A stretch of DNA of 62,807 nucleotides from CAYYMH01 sp964472785 (GCA_964472785.1 CAYYMH010000022.1:1-62807); one strand, 5' to 3'; counted from the first letter of the stretch, positions 15,508 to 25,011 are shown. Numbers and translations: made by a program. Notes: generated from the sequence alone by a model not told the origin.

Positions 15508-16533
15508 ATGTCAAAAAAAATCAGCGTACTTGTGGTGGATGACGATCCGTCTATTTTGCTGGCAACTTCTCGCGTTGTCAGTCAGGAAGGTTATGATGTT
15601 TTCAAAGCGGCTACCGGCGCTGAATGTATGCGATTAGTAAAAAAAGAAAAGCCTGATTTAGTATTGCTGGATGTAAACTTGCCAGATGCTGATGGATTCG
15701 ATTTATGCAAACAAATAAAATCCATTGCTGATCTGAAATCTACACTTGTCGTTCACATTTCAGGGACTAAAACCGAGACACATGATAAAATCGATGGATT
15801 AACCACGGGAGCTGACGGCTACCTCACCCATCCGATTTCCAATGCAGAATTACGCGCCTGGGTCAATGCCTACGCCCGGATTATTCAAACTGAAAAAGAA
15901 TTAAAACGGCTTATGAAAGAAAAGGAAATTTTGATCAAAGAAGTTCACCACCGGGTTAAAAATAACTTCATGATTGTATCCGGACTGCTCAACCTGCAAG
16001 CACATAAAATAGATGACGAAAAAACCAAAACGATATTTAATGAAAGCAGAGACCGCATTAATACGATGGCGATGATCCATAAGCAGCTCTACAATTCCGA
16101 AAACCTTGCCGAAGTCTGTTTTTCTGATTATATCGAAAATCTCGTGACAAATCTTTACCAATCCTATGTTGAAAACACAGAAAACGTCAATTTAAAGCTG
16201 CAATTGGAAGATGTCCCTATCGAACTGGATAAAGCCATTACCTGTGGGCTGATTATTAGTGAATTAGTCACCAATACATTCAAGTATGCATTTACAAAAT
16301 CGGAGTCTGGGAAAGGGGAAGTTCTGGTCAGTTTAAAAAAAATCAATAAAAACCAGTTGGAAATTTTGGTTCAAGATAATGGACCGGGAATGCCAGAGGA
16401 ATTCGACATCCAAAAATCCGATTCGTTGGGATTAAAATTAGTGAACATGCTCGGAAAAAACCAACTTGGCGGCGAATTAAAAATAAAATCAGATGATAAC
16501 GGAACGACATTCCAACTTATCATTCCGTTATAA
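15508..16533 (+). CDS. REC-HisKA_2 response regulator/histidine kinase
   Basis: Residues 1-125 are a receiver with DDD (11-13), phospho-acceptor D55 and S85, but the invariant Lys is replaced: the TKP motif reads THP (H108). Residues ~135-215 are a HisKA_2 dimerisation domain with the HHRVKNN box (147-153), and ~225-340 are the ATPase (DNGPGMP, then LGLKLV). A kinase whose input is a receiver fits a relay in which the upstream kinase or the cobalamin sensor controls it. GGAGGAG precedes the ATG. The His-for-Lys swap may make the receiver respond without, or differently to, phosphorylation. Confidence 0.87.
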   Translation: MSKKISVLVVDDDPSILLATSRVVSQEGYDVFKAATGAECMRLVKKEKPDLVLLDVNLPDADGFDLCKQIKSIADLKSTLVVHISGTKTETHDKIDGLTTGADGYLTHPISNAELRAWVNAYARIIQTEKELKRLMKEKEILIKEVHHRVKNNFMIVSGLLNLQAHKIDDEKTKTIFNESRDRINTMAMIHKQLYNSENLAEVCFSDYIENLVTNLYQSYVENTENVNLKLQLEDVPIELDKAITCGLIISELVTNTFKYAFTKSESGKGEVLVSLKKINKNQLEILVQDNGPGMPEEFDIQKSDSLGLKLVNMLGKNQLGGELKIKSDDNGTTFQLIIPL

Positions 16534-16547
16534 AAAAAGAGGAAACC

Positions 16548-19500
16548 ATGGAGCAAAAGAAAAAGATTCTTGTTGTTGATGACGATCCTGATATTCTATT
16601 AGCAACTTCACGGATTGTAAAATCAGCGGGCTATGATGTTTTTGAGGCGGATAACGGTAAAGCCTGTATTGATCTTGCTAAAAAACAGCTACCTGATTTG
16701 ATCCTGTTGGATGTTGTTTTACCGGACATCGACGGCTTTCAGGTTTGTGAGAAAATAAAGAAGATCAATGAATTAAAAAATACTTTTATTATTCTTATCT
16801 CCGGCAAGCGCATCTCACCTGAAGAACAAGCGAAAGGTTTGAAGTTGGGCGCCGATGGCTATATTACGCGACCCTTTCACAGTAAAGAATTCATCGCCCG
16901 CATCGAAGCCATACTTCGGATCCATGATGTTGAAAAACTACTACGCGAAAGCAAGCAATGGTTGAAGACAACGCTTCAAAGTATCGGCGATGCTGTCGTT
17001 GTAACAGACGAAAATGGTAAAATAAAATCGATAAACACGGTTGCGGAAAAAATTACCGGTTGGCATGAGGAAGAAGTAATCGGATTCGCTTTTGGGGAAG
17101 TTTTTAAAATAATCGATGAAAAAACGGAAAAACCGATTGAAAGTCCAGTAAAGCAGGTTTTGGAAAAAGGAGTGACTGTAGGCTTGGCCGATTCATCGTT
17201 ATTAATTCGCAAAGACAAAGCTGCAGTTCCAATTGCAGATAGTGCCGCTTCCATAAAAGATGAAACTGGGAAAGTCATTGGAACAGTGGTTGTTTTTCGG
17301 GACACGAGTGAAAAAAGAAAACAGAAAAAGAAGTTAGTTTCCGCACTCAAAGACTGGGAAAATATGTTTCAAGCGATTGCCCATCCGACGCTCATATTGA
17401 ATCCTGACCATACCATTGTTGCTGCAAATAATGCCACACTGCGAGCCGTGGGCTTGACAGAAAAAGAGATTATCGGTAGGCGCTGTTGTGAACTATTTCA
17501 TAACAACAGGAAAACACCACCTGATTGTTGTCCCATGGAAACGTTGATCAAGAACGGACACGTCGAAACGATTGAGATGGAGATGGAGGCGCTGAATGGT
17601 GTGTTTTTGGTTTCGTGTACACCGGTTTTGGATGAAAATGGCAGGCTGGACAAAGTGATTCACATCGCGACTGAAATTACAGACAGAAAAATGGCAGAGG
17701 ATAAATTAGCGTTAGCATCGCTGGAATGGCGCACTACCTTTGATGCGATTTCCGATGTCATTTCACTAATGGATTTGGAAGGCAATATTCTGCGCTGTAA
17801 CAAGGCGATGACAAAATTTGCAGAAAAACCGTTTAAGCAACTAATCGGTAAAAAATGTCAGGAAATTATCTGCGGAAAAAGTAAGTATCCCGGTAACTGT
17901 CCGTTTCAAAGAGCGAAAAAGTCTCTCAAAAGAGAAAGCATACAATTTTCGAAAAATGATCGATGGTATCAAGTAACAGTTGATCCCCAATTAAATGAAA
18001 GCAACGCACACGTTGGATTCGTACACATTATTTCGGATATTACTGACCGCATACAGGCAGAATCGGAAAAGGAGGCTGCGCTCGAAAAGTTGATTGAGAG
18101 TGAAGACCGGCTATCAAAAACCATGCTCGCAGCCAATGACGGTATGTGGGACTGGGATTTAAAAAAAAACGAAGTATATTTTGATCCCCGCTATTATAAA
18201 ATGGCAGGCTATGAGGTGGATGAGTTTCCACGCCGGTTGGAGGAATTTCAGAAACGGGTTCATCCGGATAATATCGATCATGTGATGGATCAGGCGAACA
18301 AACATTTGCAAGGTGAAATTGACCGGTTTGTGGTGGAGTTTCAGTTCAAGAAAAAGGATGGCAACTGGCTCTGGATTTTGGGAAAAGGTGTTATTGTGGA
18401 ACGCGCCGAAGACGGCACACCATTACGCTTTGTGGGCACGCATAGTGACATCAGCGACCGGAAACAAGCCGAAATAAAACTCCAGAAAAGTGAACAATTT
18501 TTACAGGATGTGTTCGAGGCGATTCAAGACGGTATAAGCGTTTTGGATACTGACTTAAACGTTATCAAGGCGAACGCCTGGATGGAGAACACATACAAAG
18601 ATCAAATGCCTCTCGAAGGTAAAAAATGTTACCACGTTTACCAGCAACGTAAAACACCGTGCCCCTGGTGTCCGACGTTTAAGACGATTGATACAGGTGA
18701 AAGTCACACTGAAATTGTCCCCTATCCGTCGGAAAAAGACCCGATCGGTTGGATCGAATTATCAACATTTCCGATTAAAGACGAGCAAAATCGAGTCACC
18801 AGTATTATTGAATACGTCAAAGATATTACAGATCGAAAAAAAGCCGAGCAGGCGCTTCGCGACAGCGAGGCTAGAAATCTGGCAATCCTGAATGCGCTGC
18901 CTGACCTGATGTTTGTGCAGGATCGGGAGGGGACATATCTCGACTATCACACCACCAATCCGGAAGCACTTTTTATTGAACCGGAAACATTTCTGGGCAA
19001 AAAAACGCACGATATTTTTCCGGAAGAGTTTGCATCCGTTCTGATGAATTTAGTACAAAGAACCGTTAAAACCGGTAAAATGCAGATTCACGAATACCAG
19101 TTATCCATCGAAGAAGAAGTCAGACACTTTGAAGCGCGCATCGTTCCCTATGGCGAAGATAAAGTCATGTCTATTATTCGGGATTATACCGATCAGAAAT
19201 TAGCCGAGCAGGCGCATATCGAAACGGAGCTAAAGTATCGTTCGTTAATCGAAAATTCAAATGATGCGATCTATCTATTGTATAATCGAAAATTTGAGAT
19301 CATCAACAAGAAATTTGAACAGATGTTTGGTTATACCTTAAAGGATGTAAATAAACCTGATTTTGACTTTATCAATTTAGTAGCTCCTGAAAGTAGAAAG
19401 TTGATTGAAAATCGACTTAAACGATCGAGTAAAGGTGAGAAGTTAGACCCGAAATATGAATTTACTGCTATTGCAAAAGATGGCAGGATATTGGAAGTTG

Positions 19501-20606
19501 AGGCTTCTGTAACTTATATTGACTATAAAGACGGTAAAGCAACCCAGGGAATTATACGCGACATTACGGAACGCAAGCGGGCGGTAAAAGCGTTGAAAGA
19601 AAATGAAGAAAAGCTCCGTAACATTGTGGAGCATAGTACCAATCTTTTCTATTCCCATACTCCAGAGCATGAACTAACCTATCTCAGTCCGCAAAGCCGG
19701 GAGTTTCTCCAATGCGAGCCCGAGGAAGCAATGGTTAAGTGGACCGAATTTGCAACTGATAATCCTGTCAATGAAGAAGGAATCAAACTAACCGAAAAAG
19801 CGGTTAAAACAGGGAAGAGGCAAAAGACGTTCGATTTGGAATTAGTTGGTAAAAAGGGAAAGAAAATATGGGTTGAAGTTCGAGAAGCTCCGGTCATCAG
19901 AAACGGAGAGACAGTGGCAATTGTTGGTTCTTTGACTGATATTACCGATCGAAAACGAGCCGGAGAACAGATTCAGCGAGATTTGAAGGAAAAAACAATC
20001 CTGTTAAGCGAAATCCATCACCGGGTGAAAAATAGTCTTCAGGTTGTAGCCAGTTTGCTGCACTTGCAATCAAAAAAAATTACCGACAAATCCGTTCTCG
20101 AAATGTTTAAACAAAGTCGTAGCCGGATTAACATGATGGCGTCAGTTTATGAGAGGTTATATCGCACCAAAAGTTTTGCCAATATTAATTTTAAAGCATA
20201 TTTGGAGGATGTACTGAAGCGGATGCATCAGTTATCCGGAATGAGTCATCGTATTAGTTTAAAGCTTTATGTTAAAGATGTTGAACTGGGATTGGATGAC
20301 GCGATACCGATCGCCCTTATATTAAATGAACTTTTTACTAATTCAATGAAATATGCTTTTCCCACAGGTAGAAAAGGCGCGATTGAAATCAGTTTTTCTC
20401 AGTTGGAAGATGCAACCTATCAACTCATATATAAAGATAATGGAGTTGGTTTGCCCGATCAAGTTTACTTCAACACGACCGAATCATTAGGGCTTCATTT
20501 GGTAAAATTACTCGCTGAACAAATTCATGGCGATGCGACTATCGAACAAAATGAATGGACGACGTTCAAGATTATATTTAAGGGCTACGATCATAAAGGG
20601 AAATAA
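16548..20606 (+). CDS. Giant REC-8xPAS-HisKA_2 sensor kinase
   Basis: The 1352 residues carry, in order, a receiver (D55; the conserved Lys is R108), eight PAS domains at roughly 140-255, 272-377, 394-498, 525-634, 655-760, 778-879, 899-1005 and 1026-1130, each ending in a D.(T/S)(D/E)(R/K)K linker, then HisKA_2 (EIHHRVKNS, ~1154) and an ATPase to the end. No membrane span. Three PAS domains (2nd, 3rd and 5th) carry a cysteine motif: C313-C314/C327-C328, C437/C442/C451 and C694/C705/C708, each ending in CP. These could bind metal or a redox cofactor. It ends the cobalamin-sensor operon, 14 bp after the REC-HisKA_2 gene. No output protein follows. Confidence 0.9.
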   Translation: MEQKKKILVVDDDPDILLATSRIVKSAGYDVFEADNGKACIDLAKKQLPDLILLDVVLPDIDGFQVCEKIKKINELKNTFIILISGKRISPEEQAKGLKLGADGYITRPFHSKEFIARIEAILRIHDVEKLLRESKQWLKTTLQSIGDAVVVTDENGKIKSINTVAEKITGWHEEEVIGFAFGEVFKIIDEKTEKPIESPVKQVLEKGVTVGLADSSLLIRKDKAAVPIADSAASIKDETGKVIGTVVVFRDTSEKRKQKKKLVSALKDWENMFQAIAHPTLILNPDHTIVAANNATLRAVGLTEKEIIGRRCCELFHNNRKTPPDCCPMETLIKNGHVETIEMEMEALNGVFLVSCTPVLDENGRLDKVIHIATEITDRKMAEDKLALASLEWRTTFDAISDVISLMDLEGNILRCNKAMTKFAEKPFKQLIGKKCQEIICGKSKYPGNCPFQRAKKSLKRESIQFSKNDRWYQVTVDPQLNESNAHVGFVHIISDITDRIQAESEKEAALEKLIESEDRLSKTMLAANDGMWDWDLKKNEVYFDPRYYKMAGYEVDEFPRRLEEFQKRVHPDNIDHVMDQANKHLQGEIDRFVVEFQFKKKDGNWLWILGKGVIVERAEDGTPLRFVGTHSDISDRKQAEIKLQKSEQFLQDVFEAIQDGISVLDTDLNVIKANAWMENTYKDQMPLEGKKCYHVYQQRKTPCPWCPTFKTIDTGESHTEIVPYPSEKDPIGWIELSTFPIKDEQNRVTSIIEYVKDITDRKKAEQALRDSEARNLAILNALPDLMFVQDREGTYLDYHTTNPEALFIEPETFLGKKTHDIFPEEFASVLMNLVQRTVKTGKMQIHEYQLSIEEEVRHFEARIVPYGEDKVMSIIRDYTDQKLAEQAHIETELKYRSLIENSNDAIYLLYNRKFEIINKKFEQMFGYTLKDVNKPDFDFINLVAPESRKLIENRLKRSSKGEKLDPKYEFTAIAKDGRILEVEASVTYIDYKDGKATQGIIRDITERKRAVKALKENEEKLRNIVEHSTNLFYSHTPEHELTYLSPQSREFLQCEPEEAMVKWTEFATDNPVNEEGIKLTEKAVKTGKRQKTFDLELVGKKGKKIWVEVREAPVIRNGETVAIVGSLTDITDRKRAGEQIQRDLKEKTILLSEIHHRVKNSLQVVASLLHLQSKKITDKSVLEMFKQSRSRINMMASVYERLYRTKSFANINFKAYLEDVLKRMHQLSGMSHRISLKLYVKDVELGLDDAIPIALILNELFTNSMKYAFPTGRKGAIEISFSQLEDATYQLIYKDNGVGLPDQVYFNTTESLGLHLVKLLAEQIHGDATIEQNEWTTFKIIFKGYDHKGK

Positions 20607-20971
20607 GAATTTTATCGCTGATCATGTTTGGATAATTTTTTTTATTTTCCCGGTGTCTTCTTGAAATTGCGGCTGAACAGATACAAGTTAAAAAAAACGC
20701 AACAGCAATTGTTGTCATGCTTAGAAAAAAATATCTTCTAAAATAGGTCATGGCTGAATGATTTGGAATGATAATTGTAACATTTTAAGTGTTAGAAAAT
20801 AGAGCGATGATGAAACTCTTGAAAGTGATTATAAAAATATCACTGTGACCTATTTAAATTAGGCTTGTTTGCAAAGTTAATCAACATCGCTTCAAAAATA
20901 ATAAGATTAAACATTGAAGAATAAGTGGTGTATTTTTTACCATGTGATGTATAATTTATTTTCAATTTGAA

Positions 20972-21007
20972 ATTTCATTTTGAAATGTGAGGGTTTCAAA
21001 ATGAAAT
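20972..21007. promoter_or_regulatory. Perfect 14-bp inverted repeat upstream of small gene
   Basis: ATTTCATTTTGAAA and TTTCAAAATGAAAT are exact reverse complements separated by eight bases. It lies 50 bp before the small gene at 21058, within the otherwise featureless 20607-21057 gap. There is no T tail, so an operator or an mRNA 5' hairpin is more likely than a terminator. Confidence 0.5.
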
Positions 21008-21057
21008 AATAAGAGGGGAATTTTATTAAAAACATCAGAATTTGGGAGGACAAAATA

Positions 21058-21249
21058 ATGAGTGCAATTGGAACAGCAGAAAAATTAGAAGATTTGGATT
21101 TGTTGATTGTTGAAAATCGACAGCCGATTAAATCAATGCGTAGATGCGAAAAAAATCAAATCAGAAAAATGCTCTGTTCAATCGGATTTGAAAGAAAGGA
21201 ATTAAAGAAATTTACGGTGACCAGACTGGTGCCCCGACTGATAGATTGA
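21058..21249 (+). CDS. Small basic protein, unknown
   Basis: The 63 residues have a charged, mostly helical sequence with two cysteines (MRRCEKNQIRKMLCSIGF) and a basic C-terminal third. I recognise no family. The strong site TTGGGAGGA nine bases before the ATG and the terminator downstream support it as a real gene. There is no signal peptide. Its isolated position behind a perfect inverted repeat suggests a regulated single-gene unit. The basic helices could bind nucleic acid, but that is speculation. Confidence 0.5.
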   Translation: MSAIGTAEKLEDLDLLIVENRQPIKSMRRCEKNQIRKMLCSIGFERKELKKFTVTRLVPRLID

Positions 21250-21354
21250 AAAACAACAGTTCTTAAATAAATCCCCTGAAATTTAGATCCTCCTTTTTTG
21301 ATATTTTGTTGAAGGTTAAAATTACTGTGACAGAGTGAAAGGGAAGCAGTAAAA

Positions 21355-21392
21355 ATGAAAAAACCCCGGTGAGAAAAGCCGGGGTTTTTTTT
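21355..21392. terminator. Bidirectional terminator between small gene and cspA
   Basis: ACCCCGG and CCGGGGT (21363-21369, 21379-21385) form a GC-rich stem flanked by A-rich sequence on the left and eight T on the right, so it works for both convergent transcripts. Confidence 0.88.
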
Positions 21393-21409
21393 GTCAATGC
21401 TGGTCTAAC

Positions 21410-21610
21410 TTATATTTTCACAACATTTTTTGCTTGCAGACCTTTAGGACTTTCTTCGATTTCGAATTCGACTTCCTGGCCTTCTTCAAGTGATTTGTAT
21501 CCGTCACCTTGAATGGCTTTGTAATGAACAAATATGTCATCACCTTCTTCTCTTGAGATGAAGCCGAAGCCCTTAGAACTGTTAAACCATTTGACTGTTC
21601 CTTTTTCCAT
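21410..21610 (-). CDS. Cold-shock protein (CspA family)
   Basis: This is a single OB-fold cold-shock domain of 66 residues: MEKGTVKWFNSSKGFGFI with RNP1 (KGFGFI), then DIFVHY as RNP2, and a KGLQAKNV end. Such proteins bind single-stranded RNA, melt secondary structure and help translation at low temperature or during growth transitions. A plausible promoter at 21800-21828 would give a leader of ~180 nt, as usual for cold-shock mRNAs. The overlapping +1-frame ORF of equal length is a shadow. Confidence 0.95.
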   Translation of the reverse strand: MEKGTVKWFNSSKGFGFISREEGDDIFVHYKAIQGDGYKSLEEGQEVEFEIEESPKGLQAKNVVKI

Positions 21611-21799
21611 TGAATCAACCCTTAATTAAAAAAACTGTGTTACGTACATCTTTGTTCTCAACCCACCTAAAACCAGCGAGCAATGAATTTTCATCCCTCA
21701 CTTTAAATCTTTGGTAATGATAAAAATGCTTCGTAAAGCTTTACCACAGAAAACGATAGAGCAAGGCAGAAAACCTGTGTACAATGAATTAACCGTGGC

Positions 21800-21828
21800 A
21801 ATTTACAATAATTTAAAATAAAATGCAA
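21800..21828 (-). promoter_or_regulatory. Candidate cspA promoter
   Basis: On the minus strand TTGCAT (21823-21828), 17 bases, TAAATT (21800-21805). The predicted transcript carries a long AT-rich 5' leader to the cspA ATG at 21610. Confidence 0.4.
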
Positions 21829-21928
21829 GTAATTTTTCTGATTTATTAAAATTAATTTTCGAATTTTAGAAATGATGAATTTTAAATCCAACTCGCTCAC
21901 TACCGATAATCAGTAAAAACAGGATGGT

Positions 21929-22786
21929 TTACACTTTTTGAAACGATGACTCAAAGACTTCGCTCATTAACTCATTTTTTTTAAATAAACCCGGTATTTC
22001 GATCGGATTCGCATAGCAATACAGACATCCGTGCACACATGCCGAATACCAGCCAATATCCCAGCTTTCCGTGCAACCGCACAATTTACGCTGACCTTTA
22101 GCTCTTTTCGTCGAACAGCTTTTACCAAACGGATGTAGTTCATTGAATAAATGTCCGTCAATACATCGCGAACGAGACATTTGCGGGACACAACAACCTT
22201 GTAAATTGAGATGATACTCATCGACGATGGCTTGTAGATAGTTAAGATCGGTTTGCCATTGCTGTTGATTTTGCTGAACAATCTGAATGCCGTTTTTGCC
22301 AAGTCGGTTGACTACTTTTTTGTAAGCAGCCATCCAACTGATTGAAACCTCACTGATGCCGGCTTTTTGAATTTCAGGAGCGATACGTTCAAACCAATTT
22401 AAGTTGGTAAATTCGTCCCCATTTTTAAACCGAAAATGGACAATTGGATCAAACCGGAATCGAATCCGTCGCGGTGATTTTACCAATTCAACGAGTGCTG
22501 GCAGTTTTTCTAAAGCGATTAACGGCGATTCAATCCGTGGCTCTAAAAATGTTGCCCCCATGCCGGTTACTGTGTAATGAATGAATAATTGGTCATACTG
22601 TTTTACTTTTTCATAAAGAGGCTGATACTCAAATAAATTCGTTGCATTTTTTGTCCAAATAACCAGCGTATGAACACGTTCGGGCGGACATTTCTGATTG
22701 AGGATGTCAACAAATTGATCCGGGTTGGTTCCGACCATGTCGATTCTGCGGCTGGCAGAGATGACTTTCTTTTGATCTTTATTCAT
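21929..22786 (-). CDS. DUF1848 family protein with C-terminal CX3CX2C cluster motif
   Basis: The 285 residues start with ISASRRIDMVGT and end with the family signature: C236.C, DIGWYSACVHGCLYCYAN. C250, C254 and C257 form CX3CX2C, the spacing used by radical SAM enzymes for a [4Fe-4S] cluster, but placed near the C terminus instead of the N terminus. R..PIVHFRF in the middle is also conserved as I recall the family. The reaction is unknown. The gene begins 27 bp after the TonB receptor on the same strand, so the two are probably cotranscribed and may share a substrate or cofactor. Confidence 0.75.
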   Translation of the reverse strand: MNKDQKKVISASRRIDMVGTNPDQFVDILNQKCPPERVHTLVIWTKNATNLFEYQPLYEKVKQYDQLFIHYTVTGMGATFLEPRIESPLIALEKLPALVELVKSPRRIRFRFDPIVHFRFKNGDEFTNLNWFERIAPEIQKAGISEVSISWMAAYKKVVNRLGKNGIQIVQQNQQQWQTDLNYLQAIVDEYHLNLQGCCVPQMSRSRCIDGHLFNELHPFGKSCSTKRAKGQRKLCGCTESWDIGWYSACVHGCLYCYANPIEIPGLFKKNELMSEVFESSFQKV

Positions 22787-22813
22787 TCAACCTAAAAATG
22801 TGTATTGATCGCA

Positions 22814-24745
22814 TTAATTCCAAAACTCCCAACGTAACCCGTAATGAAACGTTCTGCCGTTCATTGGGTAGCCATAAATAATTTCATAGTCATTATCGAA
22901 AATATTTTCAAGCATCAAAAAAATACTCAAATTGCCAAAATTCAACTTAGCTTGTGCAGTTAACACGAAAGCAGATGGTAAAGTTTTATAGTCAGAGGAA
23001 TACTGATAGGCTTTTTCAACGATGTTTGTTCTCTCGCCAATGTAGCTCCAATCCAGTCGAAACTCGGTTTTCAAACCATCTTGGAAATAGCTGTTTTTAT
23101 AGCGGAAAAAACCGTTGAATTGAAAATCAGGTTGATCGAAGAGGCTTTGATTATCCAAATAAATGACGGATGATGAATATAAAAGATGTGAAGAGATTTT
23201 CATGTTGAGTCGCAGGTCAAATCCGTAAAATTGAAGCCCATCGGCATTTTGAAACGAATAGGTTGTCGAATCGACCTGATGAAACCGGATAATGTTGTCG
23301 ATGTTTTTTTGATAAAAATAGCCGCCGATATTCAATCTTTCCAAAAGCTGATTTTCCAGTCCGATAATGAGTTTTTTGTGTGTCTCAGTTATTAGTTCCT
23401 GATTGCCGAGTTGATTTGTTCTTGAATAAAGTTCAAAATATGTAGGGAAGCGATTATTTTGTCTCATTGCGGCGGTTAATTTTGAGTTTTTGAACAGGTA
23501 GAAATAACCGCTGATGCCCCCGCTAAACGTTGGAGACTGGCTTTCCCGGATGTTTATGCTGCTCAAAATTCTAAAGCCAACTTTCTTCTCCCAGTTCCAT
23601 TCATTCCCCAACCGAACCGAACCAAAAGAATTCTTTCGGATTCCCACGATATCGGTACTTATCCAGTCGTGTTCAAAAGTTGTCCCCAAATAAAAGTTTT
23701 GTCCCCAAATTTGATGCTGGAATTCGGTGTTGAAGCCGGTATAATAACAATTATTTTTCAATTTTAAATTGTTTTCGGAATCTTTGTGCTGAAAAAATAA
23801 TGTGCTGTAATACAAATTGATCAAGACATTTTCATTCGCCGAATTGAGGACGCTTCCATGAATATTCAAAGTATGATCCTGACGAAGATCTTTTCTTACT
23901 GCTTGGGGTGTCAGGTATTCATCGTTTTGGTTTTTTTGACCGGGAGTGAGACGGCGAATGTTATTGTGCAAAATCGAATAATTCACTCGCCAGTTAGCTG
24001 AATGGTGGTATTGAATTTTGGCGCGTAAATTTTGATGATCATATTTGTAAACACCATCGTCTCCGCCATAAGACCGTAAAGCGCCGCCAACTAATATTTC
24101 TGTTTTGCCGGATACAGGCTGCCCAAATACAAAATCGACATCACTGTATCCGGACGCTTTATGATGATAGATTTGCGAATAGGGGATATTGTCATTATAG
24201 GTTTCGGTCTCATAAGACAGAATTTCGGCGTGCTGAGTGTGTTCGATGCTGGAGAGAGAATGATGAACAGAAATCTGGTGAATGAAACCGATTGGCAAAA
24301 AGGTGACGTCAGCATCGCCGTAAATCGGATTGTAGAAACGGCGGTTATCGAGAAAAAGTGCTGTTTGTTTGGAATTTGCACCGTGTCGTGTAAATTTCAG
24401 CAATTGACCAGCATTACCCGGATCAAGCCAAAAGACACCGGGTAAATGATAGCTTAAATCTCGGCTATCTTCATAAAGAATATTATTGATTTGTTCCCGC
24501 TCAATTTTATATGGCGTCCGCCATGCTATATTAGCAATGCTGTCCTTTGGCACAGGAGCTCGCGGTAAGTCATCTTTGGAAATGATAACCGTGTCTATTT
24601 GAACTTTGACCGTGTCCTGGGGAGTCGTCTGTTTTTTTTCTTGATGTTGAGCGGGTGCATTCGAATTAAAAAACAGAAACAGGAAGAGAACAATACAAAA
24701 ATGTTTATTTGAGCAGTCTTTCAATGTCATCTTTTCGCCGATCAT
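22814..24745 (-). CDS. TonB-dependent outer-membrane receptor
   Basis: The 643 residues start with a signal peptide (HFCIVLFLFLFFNSNAPAQ). After a short linker comes a plug-like region (~75-160: SRDLSYHLPGVFWLDPG...TALFLDNRRFYNPIYGD) and then alternating amphipathic strands of a ~22-strand barrel. The end, YGLRWEFWN, has the aromatic-rich closing strand of outer-membrane proteins. The size fits small vitamin or metal receptors (BtuB-like) rather than the 1000-residue SusC type. The ligand is not evident; I saw no cobalamin riboswitch upstream. An ATG five codons in is an alternative start. It pairs with the DUF1848 gene downstream. Confidence 0.85.
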   Translation of the reverse strand: MIGEKMTLKDCSNKHFCIVLFLFLFFNSNAPAQHQEKKQTTPQDTVKVQIDTVIISKDDLPRAPVPKDSIANIAWRTPYKIEREQINNILYEDSRDLSYHLPGVFWLDPGNAGQLLKFTRHGANSKQTALFLDNRRFYNPIYGDADVTFLPIGFIHQISVHHSLSSIEHTQHAEILSYETETYNDNIPYSQIYHHKASGYSDVDFVFGQPVSGKTEILVGGALRSYGGDDGVYKYDHQNLRAKIQYHHSANWRVNYSILHNNIRRLTPGQKNQNDEYLTPQAVRKDLRQDHTLNIHGSVLNSANENVLINLYYSTLFFQHKDSENNLKLKNNCYYTGFNTEFQHQIWGQNFYLGTTFEHDWISTDIVGIRKNSFGSVRLGNEWNWEKKVGFRILSSINIRESQSPTFSGGISGYFYLFKNSKLTAAMRQNNRFPTYFELYSRTNQLGNQELITETHKKLIIGLENQLLERLNIGGYFYQKNIDNIIRFHQVDSTTYSFQNADGLQFYGFDLRLNMKISSHLLYSSSVIYLDNQSLFDQPDFQFNGFFRYKNSYFQDGLKTEFRLDWSYIGERTNIVEKAYQYSSDYKTLPSAFVLTAQAKLNFGNLSIFLMLENIFDNDYEIIYGYPMNGRTFHYGLRWEFWN

Positions 24746-25011
24746 GAATCTCTTTGTATTCAGAGATTGCTGTTAATGTTTGTTTTTCGATTTTGGCAGA
24801 AGTTTGAACCTAATTGATTTGATATAATTTACAAAAAAACAACCCGATTTCCAAGAACAAATTTGCAAAATGTTAAACGCTCAAAACGAAAAAATGTTTT
24901 AAGGCGCTGATTTGAGTCAGCGTTTAGGTTCTTTGATACCGAATCTTTATATTCATTCAGCAAAAAAATTTGAGGCACAACCGAATTTTCCAAAAAAATA
25001 TTACTTTTCCG

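Noticed and set aside
21703..21900. 65-codon minus-strand frame upstream of cspA
   Set aside because: No ribosome binding site, low-complexity hydrophobic product, and it overlaps the likely cspA promoter and leader.
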